Source of the DNA: JAACFF01 sp963807975
GTDB taxonomy: Bacteria; Chloroflexota; Anaerolineae; Promineifilales; Promineifilaceae
Assembly (NCBI GenBank): GCA_963807975.1
Contig: CAWEDV010000002.1
Span: 124,001 to 188,000 of the forward strand
Reading direction: 5' to 3'
Length of the DNA stretch: 64,000 nt
In this document: in pieces, positions 8,883 through 17,400 of the stretch
Layout of the letters: each line of letters begins with the position of its first letter
Numbering within the stretch: the first letter of the stretch is position 1
Position numbers and translations under genes: made by a program
Notes under the pieces: generated by a model
Told to the model about the DNA's origin: nothing
Database searches by the model: none
Seen by the model: the letters and a program-made list of their open reading frames with translations, nothing else

Positions 8883-10244
8883 ATGAACATGACAAAACCA
8901 AACATTCTTCTAATTACCATTGATTGCTGGCGATTTGATCGTCTAGGGCAGCAGACAAGGAATCTGCAGGAATTGGCAGCAGAAGGGGTTTCGTTTCAGT
9001 CTGCCTACACCAACGGTGGTTGGACCCAAGCTGCGTTTCCAGCGTTATTAACATCAACATACGCTTCAATGTATGAAGGGTGTCTGGGACCATTAGCAGA
9101 ACGGCGACCAAGTCTTCCGGAATGGCTGCAGAGCCAGGGCTATGGCACGTTCGCCGTGCAGACCTCTCCACTATTAGATCGGCGCTTTGGCTATGGAAGG
9201 GGGCTGAATGAATATTTACAAATAGAGCCACCATGGCAGCCGCCATCGTGGTATAAAACAAAAGGGATTCAACGCCTGCTGCGCAAAACCGGACTTCATC
9301 GTCTTGCCCAACTGGCGCATTTTGAATCTCGACCTGCTCCTATTTATGCCAATGCAGAAATGGCAACAGATCGAGCCATTGCGATGCTAGACAGTCCACA
9401 GGAACCGTTTTTCCTGTGGGTGCATTATATGGACCCCCATTGGCCCTACTTTGATCAGGAGGCACTCAACAGTCCGCAAGACCTGGCGAAAAGTTGGCAG
9501 GATCGCCAACTTGGATATCTGGTCATGATGCGAGAAGTGCGTCCATCTCCTGAGAATTTGACTCAATGGATTAAGATGTATGATGAGGCGCTGCAAACGG
9601 TTGACGAGCAGGTCGGTCGTTTACTTCATGCAGTCGATCAGCAAGTTGGAGACAACGTGCTGATCATCGCTACCGCAGACCATGGTGAAGAGTTCTACGA
9701 ACACGGAAACCTAGGGCATGCCAGCGGTAGTTTTTACGAGGAGATCGTGCATATCCCCTTGCTAATCGTAGGTCCAAAACAGTTCCAACCCAAGGTGGTT
9801 CACACTCCAGTTTCGCTGTTGGATGTTGCTCCGACGGTTGCTGATTTGCTCAAATCTGAAATCCCAGAATTAATGTTGGGTGATTCACTGCTGCCACTCA
9901 TGATCGAATCAACGCAAGAACGTTGGCCACCACGTGCGATATTTACAGAGTTTCATCGCAGCGACCTGGGGGTAGGCGTTTGTTTATTTGCTATCAAGGT
10001 TGACAACTATAAATTTGTAATCGATATCAGAAAACCCGACGATTGGCGACTTTACAACTTACATGATGATCCAAAAGAAAAAAACAACCTTAGAGGGATC
10101 ACTGGGAACAATGTGCCTGATTTCTCATCGCTGCTTGCCCAGCATATAGCCGCTGCACAGTCCACAAAAACGGCCGTGGCGAAATCCCCGCAGATCGATA
10201 ATGAGCTATTACAACGGATGCATGATTTAGGGTATTTGGACTAG
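8883..10244 (+). CDS. Sulfatase / alkaline-phosphatase superfamily enzyme
   Basis: The protein opens with KPNILLITIDCWRFDRLG, the first metal-binding strand of the superfamily. A second metal site is visible as ATADHGEEFYEHGNLGHASG, which is typical of sulfatases and phospho-sugar transferases or hydrolases. At the nucleophile position the sequence is NGGWTQAAFPALLTS, so the C-x-P/A-S-R formylglycine motif is absent and a Thr or Ser would have to serve. The enzyme is therefore unlikely to be a classical formylglycine sulfatase; a phosphodiesterase or phosphotransferase role is possible. It has no signal peptide. Start may be the ATG at 8883 or 8889; neither has a strong ribosome binding site. 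Confidence 0.82.
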   Translation: MNMTKPNILLITIDCWRFDRLGQQTRNLQELAAEGVSFQSAYTNGGWTQAAFPALLTSTYASMYEGCLGPLAERRPSLPEWLQSQGYGTFAVQTSPLLDRRFGYGRGLNEYLQIEPPWQPPSWYKTKGIQRLLRKTGLHRLAQLAHFESRPAPIYANAEMATDRAIAMLDSPQEPFFLWVHYMDPHWPYFDQEALNSPQDLAKSWQDRQLGYLVMMREVRPSPENLTQWIKMYDEALQTVDEQVGRLLHAVDQQVGDNVLIIATADHGEEFYEHGNLGHASGSFYEEIVHIPLLIVGPKQFQPKVVHTPVSLLDVAPTVADLLKSEIPELMLGDSLLPLMIESTQERWPPRAIFTEFHRSDLGVGVCLFAIKVDNYKFVIDIRKPDDWRLYNLHDDPKEKNNLRGITGNNVPDFSSLLAQHIAAAQSTKTAVAKSPQIDNELLQRMHDLGYLD

Positions 10245-10432
10245 TGTTGCTCAACCATAGTAGTATGGACAATCGGTTCTAGCAGGCCTATAATGCACTT
10301 GATCGAAGCGGGAGCGTTAGAGCTTTGGCAAAAGATTAAGCAGCAGCCAAAAACAAGGACTCTATTGCTCATTCGCTGTTGTTATCAGCCTCTACCACTC
10401 TCCTATCAATTAACATCTAGGGAGATTTGCCT

Positions 10433-11308
10433 ATGTCAAAGCCGGACAATCGCACTTACAATCAGTTTGGCCAACCCATTATTGATAAGATAACTACTCG
10501 CGGTCTTATCATACTTGCTGCCTTGTCGTTCCTGACGTTTATTTTACTCAGTCAAAGCATCTCTGGAATTCCAATGACATCTGCCCTAGGCAATCAGTCA
10601 GAGGGCGAGTTCAAGACACATTTACCAATAATACTGAACAATTATCCTGCAGATATTTCGGGCTATGTTTCTTACAAAGGTGATCCTGCTGCCGGGATCA
10701 AGCTTACCCTCTACTTCTTCAATGGTCACCAGTGGTCATCTATAGCCGAAACCAAAACAGGTACCAACGGCTTCTACCATTTTGCGGAAATAAGCAGCCT
10801 GGACGTGGATCAGATGTATTATGTACGATTTGGTCCCAATAAGACGGAACCAAAATATGTCTATTCCTGGTATGGACCTCTAATAATGAAGTTTAATCCC
10901 GGAGACAGCGTTTCTGGGGGCACATTCGATATTGCCGATATACCGCTCAAATTACCACAATCTGGCTCGGTTCGATCGCTGCCGGTTACCTTCACCTGGG
11001 ATAAACGTGATTTTGCGGTCGAAGATTATCGCGTGGTCTTACTTGATTCCGATACCGGTCAAACCTGGGACACGAAATTTGTTCGAGACAAAGAGGTTTT
11101 CACTGTCGTTTCCCTCGCGTCAGATATCAAATATGGGGAAAAATACGATTGGTATATGGAGGTGTTTTCGGAAGTAGATAGTTTTGGAGAATCCTTCATG
11201 ACCAACAATATTGTATTCAATGAGAGTGCCACACACACAGCGAATTTGAATTCAGATAGGTTCACCGTGAGCGATGAAACCCGGCGCCAATTTCGAAACG
11301 GAAGTTAG
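10433..11308 (+). CDS. Exported protein with carboxypeptidase-regulatory-like beta domain
   Basis: ATG at 10433 has GGGAG eight bases upstream. A hydrophobic segment (residues about 22-44) suggests a signal anchor. It is followed by THLPIILNNYP and then a beta-sandwich-like segment (SGYVSYKGDPAAGIKLTLYF ... NGFYHFAEIS) similar to CarboxypepD_reg or prealbumin-like folds. The rest is unrecognised. It lies between the sulfatase-family gene and the RiPP precursor, about 115 bases before the latter, so it may or may not belong to the RiPP locus. No catalytic motif is visible. Confidence 0.65.
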   Translation: MSKPDNRTYNQFGQPIIDKITTRGLIILAALSFLTFILLSQSISGIPMTSALGNQSEGEFKTHLPIILNNYPADISGYVSYKGDPAAGIKLTLYFFNGHQWSSIAETKTGTNGFYHFAEISSLDVDQMYYVRFGPNKTEPKYVYSWYGPLIMKFNPGDSVSGGTFDIADIPLKLPQSGSVRSLPVTFTWDKRDFAVEDYRVVLLDSDTGQTWDTKFVRDKEVFTVVSLASDIKYGEKYDWYMEVFSEVDSFGESFMTNNIVFNESATHTANLNSDRFTVSDETRRQFRNGS

Positions 11309-11423
11309 AATAATGAGCGACTAAGTCCAAAAAGGAATTCCCAAATCTGGTATACTGTGTATAATGTAAGGAGACCTTCTAGTTTTAATTGCCGGAATAA
11401 GGTCCGCGAGGAGTACTGTAGTT

Positions 11424-11639
11424 ATGAATACAAAGAAACAGGCCTATAAATCACCCAGTTTTTTCATCTATGGCGATTTAGCTGCCCTCACAAATAGCAA
11501 TGACGCCTTTAAGGCCGATGACACAAATCCCAACTTTCCTGGTACCTATACTTCTCCCGTCTCTTTTGACAGTTCAGACCGAGGCGATTTCGCTCCAAAT
11601 GGTGCAAGAGGCGGGTCGGATCGGGGTGGAAGACAATAA
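11424..11639 (+). CDS. RiPP precursor peptide with lasso-type leader and RGG-rich tail
   Basis: This 71-residue peptide has a GAGGAG ribosome binding site 10 bases before its ATG. Residues 8-23 are YKSPSFFIYGDLAALT, which fits the lasso leader pattern Y-x2-P-x-L/F-x3-G-x5-T that the RRE protein recognises. If Thr23 is the usual penultimate leader residue, the core would start at Ser25 with Asp32 or Asp33 at ring positions 8 or 9. The remaining 47 residues are too long for a normal lasso core, so the true core is not assigned. The tail contains one RG and two RGG motifs (Arg53, Arg62, Arg67) and several Ser. The next genes encode a kinase-like, a PRMT-like and a cyclase-like enzyme, which supports a RiPP precursor. 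Confidence 0.78.
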   Translation: MNTKKQAYKSPSFFIYGDLAALTNSNDAFKADDTNPNFPGTYTSPVSFDSSDRGDFAPNGARGGSDRGGRQ

Positions 11640-11657
11640 CTTCATTTTATCCACGCA

Positions 11658-12623
11658 GTGACCTTCTTTTATAAGGCATTTGGCCTTGCTATCAGGGCCG
11701 ATATTCCTTTGCCAGCCCTCAAAGAAGGTCGGGAAATCTTGGTTCCTGACCTCCAGATAATTACGCAAGATAATCCACCAGAAGATGACGAATGTCATTG
11801 GTCAAAAACTCTGGAGACCTCCCCAGATGGTACACCTAGTTTAGTTGTATGGCGCAGGGTGTCAGACGGCGGGTTTCACCTACGTTTCGCCGAAGGAATT
11901 GATTTCACGATATCTGGCGACGGCTCTCGAGTCTGGTCGCATAATTTAACTGGCGAGAACAAAATTGACGCCCATATCTTACTTTGCGGTATTGTCTTTG
12001 GATTGGTATTGCATATACGCGGTATTCCCTCTCTGCATGCTGGAGCTGTCGCCGTGAATGGAAAAGCAGTCATCATTGCTGGACATTCCGGCTACGGTAA
12101 ATCCACAATAACATCTGCCCTGGCTCTGCGTGGCTATCCTGCCCTGGCCGACGATACCGTTGCTCTCCGAGAAAGGAATGGTCAGATATTCATTCCACCT
12201 GCTTTCCCTTCTATGCGCTTACTGGGTGACTCTGCACATACGCTATTTGGCAATGCGCATCAACTGCCATTAATTACGAATTCCTGGAATAAGTACAACC
12301 TCAAGCTGTCTGAAGACGCTCCCGCCTTTGCCCGTCACGCCCTCCTCCCCGCGGCCGTCTACATCCTTGATGATATGAAAAACCATCCAGAACATATCAG
12401 GATGCTTAGCTTATCAAAAAATGACGCTTTGATGAAATTGTCTACATTAGGCTACCTTTCGCAGCTGATAGACAAAAACATGCGTCGTCAAGAATTTGAG
12501 CTATTTTCTATCCTTGTTGATAAAGTCCCTGTCCGATTATTGTCACGCGTGACCAGCCCTGCACAGTTATCTGATTTATGCGATGCGATTTTGGCAGATG
12601 AATGCAATCCCGCGGCTGCCTAA
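11658..12623 (+). CDS. HPr kinase/phosphorylase-related kinase of a RiPP cluster
   Basis: A GTG start 18 bases after the precursor stop gives a 321-residue protein. The C-terminal half carries SLHAGAVAVNGKAVIIAGHS followed by GYGKST, a Walker A loop placed as in HprK C-terminal kinase domains, and LADDTVAL at the Walker B position. Relatives occur in lasso clusters such as paeninodin, where the kinase phosphorylates a serine of the peptide. Here it probably modifies or binds the adjacent precursor, whose tail has several serines. The N-terminal 130 residues are poorly conserved. The GTG start lacks a clear ribosome binding site, consistent with coupling to the precursor. Confidence 0.82.
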   Translation: MTFFYKAFGLAIRADIPLPALKEGREILVPDLQIITQDNPPEDDECHWSKTLETSPDGTPSLVVWRRVSDGGFHLRFAEGIDFTISGDGSRVWSHNLTGENKIDAHILLCGIVFGLVLHIRGIPSLHAGAVAVNGKAVIIAGHSGYGKSTITSALALRGYPALADDTVALRERNGQIFIPPAFPSMRLLGDSAHTLFGNAHQLPLITNSWNKYNLKLSEDAPAFARHALLPAAVYILDDMKNHPEHIRMLSLSKNDALMKLSTLGYLSQLIDKNMRRQEFELFSILVDKVPVRLLSRVTSPAQLSDLCDAILADECNPAAA

Positions 12624-12748
12624 GCAGCACAGACTATCTTTGCCACAGCAAAGACTGCTCTATTCGTTACTGATCTCCAGTAAATATCCATAGCCAACGC
12701 CAGTTTCTATACGATAAATCTCTTGTTGTTTTGTATAGGTAGTGAAGT

Positions 12749-13900
12749 ATGTCTTATAGTTTGCCAGCCTTTGGCTCGATGATTGCCGATGAAGTTAGAA
12801 TGGGTGCCTATGAAGCAGCGTTGCGGCAGGCAGTTTTCCCGGGTGCAATCGTCCTTGATATTGGCTGCGGCACAGGTATCTTTTCTTATCTCGCTTTAAG
12901 CCTTGGCGCAGCTCATGTCTATGCCGTCGATCCATCTCCCGCTGTCCAGGTCGGCATAGAAATTGCCAAAAAGAATGGTGTGCACGAGGCTATTACATTT
13001 TACCAAGACATATCAACAAACATTACCCTTCCCGAACCAGTCGATGTCGTCATATCTGATTTGCGCGGAGTATTGCCGCTGCTCGGTGCCCATATTCCCT
13101 CATTGATTGATGCCCGCCAGCGGCTCTTGAAGCCAGATGGCACGTTGATTCCACAAATGGATAAGCTGCGCTTGGCGGTTGTTCACGCGCCAAAACTTTA
13201 TGAACCCGTCGACCAACCCTGGTCCAGCTCTCCCTATGGATTTGATATGTCTTCGGCCACCAGATATACAGCTAGTTCATGGTATCCGGGACGCGTCGAG
13301 CGCAGCCAGCTGCTTTGTCCCCCGGCAACCTGGTCCACGCTGGACTACCGAACGGTAGAAAGTCCGGACGTGCACAGCCAGGTCGAAGTGGAAATTAACA
13401 AAAATGGAACTGCCCACGGTCTTATAATCTGGTTTAACACGAATCTATTTGCCAACGTCGGATTTTCAAATGAGCCTGGAATTGAAGTGCATCCCAAAGT
13501 CTATGGCAGCGCATTCTTCCCCTGGTCCAATCCCGTGGATGTCGAACCAGGAGATATTGTCTCAATCGCTATCAACGCCGATTTAGTATATTCAAAGTAC
13601 CATTGGCTGTGGCATTGTACGCTAAGAAATCATTCTGGAGACATCAAATCAAAATTCTCACAAGGTTCATTCTTCTCGTCCCCCGTCACCCGAAGCGATC
13701 TTCAGCGAAGACGCCCAGATTATGTGCCCGAGTTAGATTTGAAAGGGCAAATGGAGTTGTTTTCGCTAAACCTAGTTGACGGCAAGATGAGCAGTGCGGA
13801 AATCGCCCATAAGTTATTGGAGCAATATCCCGATTCTTTCCGCGGCTCGAAAGATGCGCTTACGTTCGTAACGAAATTATTGGAAAAACGCACAGCATAA
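12749..13900 (+). CDS. PRMT-fold SAM-dependent methyltransferase with C-terminal helical extension
   Basis: The layout matches protein arginine methyltransferases. MIADEVRMGAYEAAL is followed by the SAM motif VLDIGCGTGIFSYLALSLGA, the acidic post-motif YAVDPS, LKPDGTLIP, and then a beta-barrel-like half with LIIWFNTNLF in the place of the PRMT GFA-WFD segment. The double-E loop is altered: VVISDLRGVLPL has Asp instead of the first Glu and lacks the second. Residues about 335-383 (MELFSLNLVDGKMSSAEIAH ...) look like a small winged-helix similar to PqqD-type modules. It lies in a RiPP operon whose precursor carries RGG motifs, so the precursor is the inferred substrate. Confidence 0.8.
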   Translation: MSYSLPAFGSMIADEVRMGAYEAALRQAVFPGAIVLDIGCGTGIFSYLALSLGAAHVYAVDPSPAVQVGIEIAKKNGVHEAITFYQDISTNITLPEPVDVVISDLRGVLPLLGAHIPSLIDARQRLLKPDGTLIPQMDKLRLAVVHAPKLYEPVDQPWSSSPYGFDMSSATRYTASSWYPGRVERSQLLCPPATWSTLDYRTVESPDVHSQVEVEINKNGTAHGLIIWFNTNLFANVGFSNEPGIEVHPKVYGSAFFPWSNPVDVEPGDIVSIAINADLVYSKYHWLWHCTLRNHSGDIKSKFSQGSFFSSPVTRSDLQRRRPDYVPELDLKGQMELFSLNLVDGKMSSAEIAHKLLEQYPDSFRGSKDALTFVTKLLEKRTA

Positions 13901-13910
13901 CGTAGGTACT

Positions 13911-15752
13911 ATGAGCGGCATACTTGCTATCCTGAATACTGACGGAAAAACCGTTGATCCCGAATTACTGCAGAAATTGACCAACTGCATGGATTTTCGG
14001 GCACCAGATGGAGCATCAGTCTGGGTAGAAAATGCATTTGGCATGGGCCACGCCACTTTTTCTACAACGGTAGATTCCCAACGAGAGCAACAGCCTCTGA
14101 GTTTTGATGGAAGTGTTTGGCTAAATGCATATGCCCGGATTGATGGGCGCTCCGAGCTGCTTCGTCAGCTTGCCTCAGCAGGACGGACCTTGCAATCTCA
14201 GGTGACAGACGCCGATCTCATTCTTCATGCCTACCATGTTTGGGGCACCGCTTGCTTGGACCACCTAATGGGTGACTTCGCCTTCATTATCTGGGATCAA
14301 AAGCAGCAGCGCCTATTCTGTGCGCTCGACCACTTTGGTATTCGCCCTCTCTTCTATACCTTTGCCGAGAATACCTTAATAGTTGGCAATACACTCTGTT
14401 GTGTACGTCAACATCCAAATGTATCTCAGGAACTAGACGACCGGGCCATCGCCGACTATCTGCTCTTCAACCGCTACTTGGAGGGTGACATGACAGCTTA
14501 TTCTACAATTCGCCGTCTGCCCCCTGCTCATTATCTGATCTATCAAAGAGGAGAATTTTCGGTTCAACCTTATTGGTCAATTCCGTTTGAGGAACCTCTG
14601 CTTTACCGAAGTGCGGACGAGTATGTTGAGCACTTTGGAGAGCTTTTCAATGCTGCTGTTTCAGACCGCTTAAACAGTTCGCGGATCGCCATTTCATTGA
14701 GCGGCGGCCTCGATTCAACAGCCGTCGCTTCCGTCGCTGCCGAAAAACTAGTTAGTGGGTCTGATTCATATACGCTATGGGCACTAACAGAAGCATATTC
14801 GCGCCTGATTCCAGATCAGGAAGGTCATTATGCACAAATGGCAGCCGACCATCTCTATATACCCCTTCAAATTCGAGAGGTAGATGATTATCATCTTTTT
14901 CAAAAATGGGATAAATTGGATTTGGCATCCACCGAACCGAAAAATCAGACTCTGATAGCCTGGAATCATGATCGCAGCAATCAAATAGCTGCAAAATCTC
15001 GTCTCATGTTGACTGGGTTTGGAGGAGATCCCCTCTTTTTTCCAGAACCATACTATTTGTACTCCCTGCTTGGCAAAGGGCAGTTTCGCCACCTTCTATT
15101 TAGTCTGAATCAATGCCGGCAAGTTGGCAATTTCCCACCCCTCTATTTGCGAACTTGGTTTCGCGGCCGTTTTAGACGAGGTCAGGAAAAGCTTCCTTTC
15201 TCACCACTTCCATTTTGGCTAAATGAAAACCTTGTGCAGGAATTCGGCCTTGTTGAACGTAGTCATGAATACTACTATTCTCCGCGAGGATGGCACCCAA
15301 ACCGCCCGGCAGCAGCTTCATCACTCAACCCCATTTTTTGGTCATCGCTGCTCTATCAATTTGATCCCGCCATTCAACCAACTCCTATCGAGGCTCGCCA
15401 TCCTTTCTTGGATATCCGGCTCATTAACTTCAGCCTGCGTCTCCCTCCCGCTCCTTGGTGTGTGGGAAAGTTCTTGCTGCGCTCCTTCTTGAAAAACCGT
15501 TTGCCGGCTCAAATCGTCAATCGCCCCAAAACGCCGCTTGCCCGCCGTCCTATCCACGAATGGGATCATGATAACTGGCAGAAGACGGCAACGCGCTTGG
15601 CCGGTGTAGTTGACGACGTTCGACGCTTCGGAGACCTCTCAGCCGTTCTGGAGCAGTTTAATGCGGGTGTGCAGCACGAATACAGCTTTGCCTTTGGGCG
15701 TGATCTCCGATTGCTTTGCCTGGCCAACTGGCTCGATGGTAATCAGAGGTAG
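13911..15752 (+). CDS. Asparagine-synthetase-like cyclase (lasso C-protein type)
   Basis: The 613-residue protein has the asparagine synthetase B architecture: N-terminal glutaminase-like half and C-terminal ATP-pyrophosphatase half with SLSGGLDSTAVASVA (PP-loop). The catalytic Cys2 of glutaminases is replaced: the protein starts MSGILAIL, codon AGC. It therefore cannot use glutamine ammonia and fits the lasso macrolactam synthetase McjC, which adenylates an Asp/Glu side chain of the peptide. The gene starts 10 bases after the methyltransferase stop. Compare with the second homologue at 17401-19377, which keeps Cys2. Confidence 0.88.
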   Translation: MSGILAILNTDGKTVDPELLQKLTNCMDFRAPDGASVWVENAFGMGHATFSTTVDSQREQQPLSFDGSVWLNAYARIDGRSELLRQLASAGRTLQSQVTDADLILHAYHVWGTACLDHLMGDFAFIIWDQKQQRLFCALDHFGIRPLFYTFAENTLIVGNTLCCVRQHPNVSQELDDRAIADYLLFNRYLEGDMTAYSTIRRLPPAHYLIYQRGEFSVQPYWSIPFEEPLLYRSADEYVEHFGELFNAAVSDRLNSSRIAISLSGGLDSTAVASVAAEKLVSGSDSYTLWALTEAYSRLIPDQEGHYAQMAADHLYIPLQIREVDDYHLFQKWDKLDLASTEPKNQTLIAWNHDRSNQIAAKSRLMLTGFGGDPLFFPEPYYLYSLLGKGQFRHLLFSLNQCRQVGNFPPLYLRTWFRGRFRRGQEKLPFSPLPFWLNENLVQEFGLVERSHEYYYSPRGWHPNRPAAASSLNPIFWSSLLYQFDPAIQPTPIEARHPFLDIRLINFSLRLPPAPWCVGKFLLRSFLKNRLPAQIVNRPKTPLARRPIHEWDHDNWQKTATRLAGVVDDVRRFGDLSAVLEQFNAGVQHEYSFAFGRDLRLLCLANWLDGNQR

Positions 15753-15781
15753 CCCCACCCTAATAAAAGCATCACTGCTCT

Positions 15782-15850
15782 GGCCGGTGTCCAGACCGTG
15801 CCAGTGGGTTCCCGGTCTAGAAACCGGCCCCAGCGTTTAGTTTTTTTAAT
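15782..15850 (+). terminator. Probable terminator of the RiPP operon
   Basis: GGCCGGT (15782-15788) pairs with ACCGGCC (15823-15829), and inside it AGACCG (15793-15798) pairs with CGGTCT (15813-15818). The long imperfect hairpin is followed by a seven-T run at 15841-15847. Confidence 0.55.
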
Positions 15851-15879
15851 TTCTGATTACCTAAATGATGCATAAAAAA

Positions 15880-15900
15880 AACCGCGCCGTAGGCGCGGTT
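15880..15900 (-). terminator. Terminator of the PqqD gene (minus strand)
   Basis: AACCGCGCC (15880-15888) and GGCGCGGTT (15892-15900) form a perfect nine-pair GC-rich stem with a three-base loop. The A-tract at 15874-15881 becomes a T-tract when read on the minus strand, so it serves the gene at 15941-16234. Confidence 0.8.
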
Positions 15901-15940
15901 GCTTTCCTTTTGGTGCAGACCCATCGACCTGATATCCAAT

Positions 15941-16234
15941 TTAAATGTCTTCAATAAGTATCAGCCCGTGATCATTCAATTCCTGAATAAGTTCAATCAT
16001 ATCAACCTTTAGTCTTTCGGCGTCAACTTCAAACTCACTTAGCAATTTATTATACGCCTCACTAATTGTCTTTGAAGCCTCCAGAACGATCCACATCCGC
16101 GTGCCCACTTCATCAAGACCGTAGTAAGATTCATCATCAAGATTAAGCAATACTGCTTCGCCGTCTAACTCGCGGAACAACACATCTTCTGGCGTTTGAA
16201 CGCATTGATCAAAACTGATAGTCGTTTGACTCAT
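15941..16234 (-). CDS. PqqD-family RiPP recognition element protein (lasso B1 type)
   Basis: The product of 97 residues fits the PqqD fold: an N-terminal beta-strand region (VLFRELDGEAVLLNLDDESY), then GLDEVGTRMW and a winged-helix part (SEAYNKLLSEFEV, MIELIQELNDHGLI). Free-standing PqqD proteins bind the precursor leader in lasso and other RiPP pathways. ATG at 16234 is chosen because GAGGTAG lies just upstream; the longer frame to 16303 has no such signal. The gene is convergent to the cyclase gene, 190 bases away, rather than in the same operon. No B2 leader peptidase (transglutaminase-like) is visible beside it. Confidence 0.85.
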   Translation of the reverse strand: MSQTTISFDQCVQTPEDVLFRELDGEAVLLNLDDESYYGLDEVGTRMWIVLEASKTISEAYNKLLSEFEVDAERLKVDMIELIQELNDHGLILIEDI

Positions 16235-16307
16235 TAGCTCACTACCTCTAAACAAAACAATATTCCCAGTAGATCTAGACTGCTGGGATATGCAAAATTC
16301 CAACGAA

Positions 16308-16313
16308 ATTATA
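16308..16313 (-). promoter_or_regulatory. Candidate -10 box for the PqqD gene
   Basis: Read on the minus strand, TATAAT occurs about 75 bases before the PqqD start codon; a TTTTCC sits at the -35 distance and is poor. The 163-base AT-rich gap between nadE and this gene suggests a separate promoter. Confidence 0.4.
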
Positions 16314-16397
16314 ATGTATCAGGTGCCGAAGGAAAACAATTAAGCGAAAGGCGAGTAGTTTTCTTTCACATTTAAAGATAATTGCATCTTCAGATTG

Positions 16398-17375
16398 TTA
16401 CGAAGGTTCATATTCAAGCGGAGGTAACCGCAAATAATCTGTTGTACGCCGCTTGCTAGAAAAGTCATTAAATGCGCGCTGTACTTGCTCCGAGGACAGA
16501 TCCATGACCTCTGCCACTTGTCTTACTGGTGCCTTTTTTTCTTGTGCATACCACAGCAAATCCATCGTCTTAAACGGTATACGAAAAAAGAACTCCTCTT
16601 GGGATTGCTGCGCGCTATAAGTATCTGTTGTAGGCGGTCGCTTTTGAATCTCAGTTGGTACATCCAGATATTCAGCCAGTTGGTAAACCTGCGTCTTATA
16701 CAAATGGCTAATAAGCTGAATATCCACCCCCCCATCTCCGTACTTGACGAAAAAACCTTGATCATGTTCGTTCTTATTCGCTGTGCCAACGACGGCATAA
16801 TTGCGCAGTTCGGCATGGAAATAAAGCATGGCCATTCTCGTCCGCTGTTTGAAATTGGAGGCAGCAACGATCTGCAGATATTCCGGCATCTCCAGCTCAG
16901 CTTGTTGTTCTTGACCATCGGGCGCGACAATCACCAGGGAGAATACATTCAGCGCCTTGCCCCCGAGGAGATCTTCCGGCAGAACAATCTTTGCCTTATA
17001 CCCTAAGGTGGCATCATATTCGGGAAATACGCGCCTTATGGCCACGTCTCGGCGTTGATAACAGTTGAATCCTTGCAGAATGGGGGTGATATCTTCCAAA
17101 ATAGGATCTACCCCATACTGATCCGCTAGTAGCCGCGACAAGCGCTCGCTTTCGGGATCGGAGTCCTTTTCTGGCATCATCACCGCTGTTACCCGCTTTG
17201 GTCCCAGCGCCCGGACGCACAAGGCTAAGACAACGGCCGAATCTATCCCGCCGCTGATGCCCACGACTGCCCCCCGACGGCGCAGCACCTTACCCATGTT
17301 TTGCCGCAGCCAGCTAACCAGGCGCTCTGTTTCCTGATGAGCGTCAATAATCAAGACCTCAGCACTAAATTCCAT
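16398..17375 (-). CDS. nadE: NAD+ synthase (ammonia-dependent type)
   Basis: GAVVGISGGIDSAVVLALCV is the N-type ATP-pyrophosphatase loop of NAD synthetases, and VVGTANKNEHDQGFFVKYGD is the family's deamido-NAD/ammonia region. There is no fused glutaminase domain in the 325 residues, so ammonia must come from elsewhere. An AAGGGAG ribosome binding site precedes the ATG. It is the last gene of the polysaccharide operon, 25 bases after a glutamine-hydrolysing AsnB. The location suggests it may be a specialised paralogue used in cell-surface biosynthesis; a housekeeping role is equally possible. Confidence 0.88.
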   Translation of the reverse strand: MEFSAEVLIIDAHQETERLVSWLRQNMGKVLRRRGAVVGISGGIDSAVVLALCVRALGPKRVTAVMMPEKDSDPESERLSRLLADQYGVDPILEDITPILQGFNCYQRRDVAIRRVFPEYDATLGYKAKIVLPEDLLGGKALNVFSLVIVAPDGQEQQAELEMPEYLQIVAASNFKQRTRMAMLYFHAELRNYAVVGTANKNEHDQGFFVKYGDGGVDIQLISHLYKTQVYQLAEYLDVPTEIQKRPPTTDTYSAQQSQEEFFFRIPFKTMDLLWYAQEKKAPVRQVAEVMDLSSEQVQRAFNDFSSKRRTTDYLRLPPLEYEPS

Positions 17376-17400
17376 TGCATGCTCCCTTCAGATCATATTC

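Noticed and set aside
10293..10493. 66-codon frame between the sulfatase-like gene and the exported protein
   Set aside because: Overlaps the well-supported start at 10433 in another frame and has no translation signals.
16485..17006. 173-codon open frame opposite nadE
   Set aside because: Antisense shadow of the NAD synthase gene.
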